Of a DNA stretch of 64,000 nt, positions 63,455 through 64,000 are shown one piece after another. The position numbers and the translations under genes are program-made. Origin of the DNA: Actinomyces graevenitzii C83 (GTDB taxonomy: Bacteria; Actinomycetota; Actinomycetes; Actinomycetales; Actinomycetaceae). The DNA lies in the NCBI RefSeq assembly GCF_000239695.1, contig NZ_JH470338.1:585958-649957 (forward strand), read 5' to 3'. Under the pieces are notes generated by a model that was not told where the DNA came from, searched no databases, and worked only from the letters and a program-made list of their open reading frames with translations. The first letter of the stretch is position 1. Each line of letters starts with the position of its first letter.

Positions 63455-64000
63455 AGAGGATGTCAAGCTCAGGTTCATTACACCTGCGATCACAGAGACG
63501 GCTGGTTGGCGTAAAGAGCAACTTCGTATGGAGCTTGTCATCGCTCCTGGCCAGGTCATTGTTCAAGGTGCCAAGACCAAACGGGGCGAGATCAGCAAAG
63601 CGGATTACGTGCTGCTTGGTTCGAAGTCGCGTAAGCCGCTTGCGGTTGTTGAAGCCAAGGACATGGAGCACACTGTCCGTGCAGGTCTGCAGCAGGCACT
63701 AGGTTATGCCGCGAAGCTTGACGCCCCGTTCGCCTACTCGTCAAACGGCAAGGGCTTCATCGAGCACGACTTCTTCACCGGCATTGAGCGAGAGATCGGC
63801 TTGGATGAGTTCCCTACCGAGGATGAGTTGTGGCAACGCTATCTGGTTGGCAAAGGACTTGACGCTCAGGGTGCGGCACTGATTGCTGAGCCATATCATG
63901 TTGACCCGTTCAAACCGCAAGAAGCTCGCTATTACCAGCAGGTAGCGGTAGACCGCACGCTGGAAGCAATCGCACAAGGCGACCGCCGTCTACTCCTGGT
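63438..64000 (+). CDS. hsdR: Type I restriction enzyme R subunit HsdR (N-terminal part)
   Basis: The visible 187 residues include the HsdR N-terminal nuclease domain: ADYVLLGSKSRKPLAVVEAKD carries the PD-ExK Asp and EAK, and GLQQALGYAAKLDAPFAYSSNG with FIEHDF is the conserved following block. PFKPQEARYYQQVAVDRTLEAI leads into the helicase part, which lies beyond the window. hsdM and hsdS are probably to the right. The protein translocates DNA and cuts it when methylation is missing. Confidence 0.9.
   Translation, partial: MSKLTEEDVKLRFITPAITETAGWRKEQLRMELVIAPGQVIVQGAKTKRGEISKADYVLLGSKSRKPLAVVEAKDMEHTVRAGLQQALGYAAKLDAPFAYSSNGKGFIEHDFFTGIEREIGLDEFPTEDELWQRYLVGKGLDAQGAALIAEPYHVDPFKPQEARYYQQVAVDRTLEAIAQGDRRLLL

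Overview
The window is from a Gram-positive, moderately GC-rich actinobacterium, most likely a member of the Actinomycetaceae. Two things point there. The gene order thrS - HIT protein - pgsA - patA - pimA - yebC - ruvC - ruvA - ruvB - yajC - secD is the conserved actinobacterial block also found in Mycobacterium. The mannoside-lipid genes and the family of anchored DUF6318-like proteins fit the same group. The genus cannot be fixed from sequence reading alone.

About 1-41.6 kb is chromosomal backbone. Bases 1-14.3 kb, nearly all on the minus strand, hold protein export (secD, yajC), Holliday-junction processing (ruvABC), yebC, a Nudix hydrolase, a PrsW-type membrane protease, a phosphatidylinositol mannoside pathway (pgsA, patA, pimA), an HIT protein, thrS and a FemAB/ATP-grasp pair probably used for the peptidoglycan cross-bridge. 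Four tRNA genes (Val-GAC, Cys-GCA, Gly-GCC, Val-CAC) lie at 14.4-14.9 kb. Then come a UTP-glucose-1-phosphate uridylyltransferase, uvrA, a YciI-like protein, a bile-acid-symporter-like carrier, a maltose-type ABC operon with a divergent LacI regulator and a readable promoter/operator, a P-type ATPase, a TerC protein, uvrB, coaE, pcp and several hydrolases. Bases 36.4-39.6 kb carry a tandem family of anchored DUF6318-like proteins with one secreted PKD-like protein.

From 41.6 kb the window becomes an accessory island. It opens with a damaged toxin-antitoxin pair and an internally deleted IS3-type element. An eleven-kilobase type III-D CRISPR-Cas operon follows (42.8-53.8 kb): cas6, a small AT-rich membrane-anchored protein of unknown function, a cas10 with an intact GGDD motif but no visible HD domain, a Cas7-Csx10 fusion, a single 937-residue protein with three Cas7/Csm3-like domains, a Csx19-like protein, and a large RAMP protein of the TIGR03986 / 'Cas7-insertion' type. 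Convergent cas1-cas2 genes follow. They are preceded by an unrecognised N-terminal extension of Cas1 that has been broken by frameshifts.

Next come two CRISPR arrays (8 and 10 repeats of 37 bases). Each has its own leader and its own decayed copy of the cas1 extension, and each ends at the same base of a repeat against an ISL3-type insertion sequence. Three degenerate ISL3 copies shape 56.7-63.2 kb. Between the last two lie a YefM/YoeB toxin-antitoxin pair and a YjdF-like gene. The window ends inside a type I restriction hsdR gene, preceded by a small regulator gene broken by two stop codons.

The main novelty candidates are the Cas7 triple fusion, the small membrane protein inside the type III operon (the only candidate in the operon for a cyclic-oligoadenylate-triggered effector), and the unknown Cas1 N-terminal domain. 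Outside the island, the most striking signals are a 2.5 kb segment around uvrB with almost only A- or C-ending codons, and a shared dyad element upstream of two alpha/beta-hydrolase genes.
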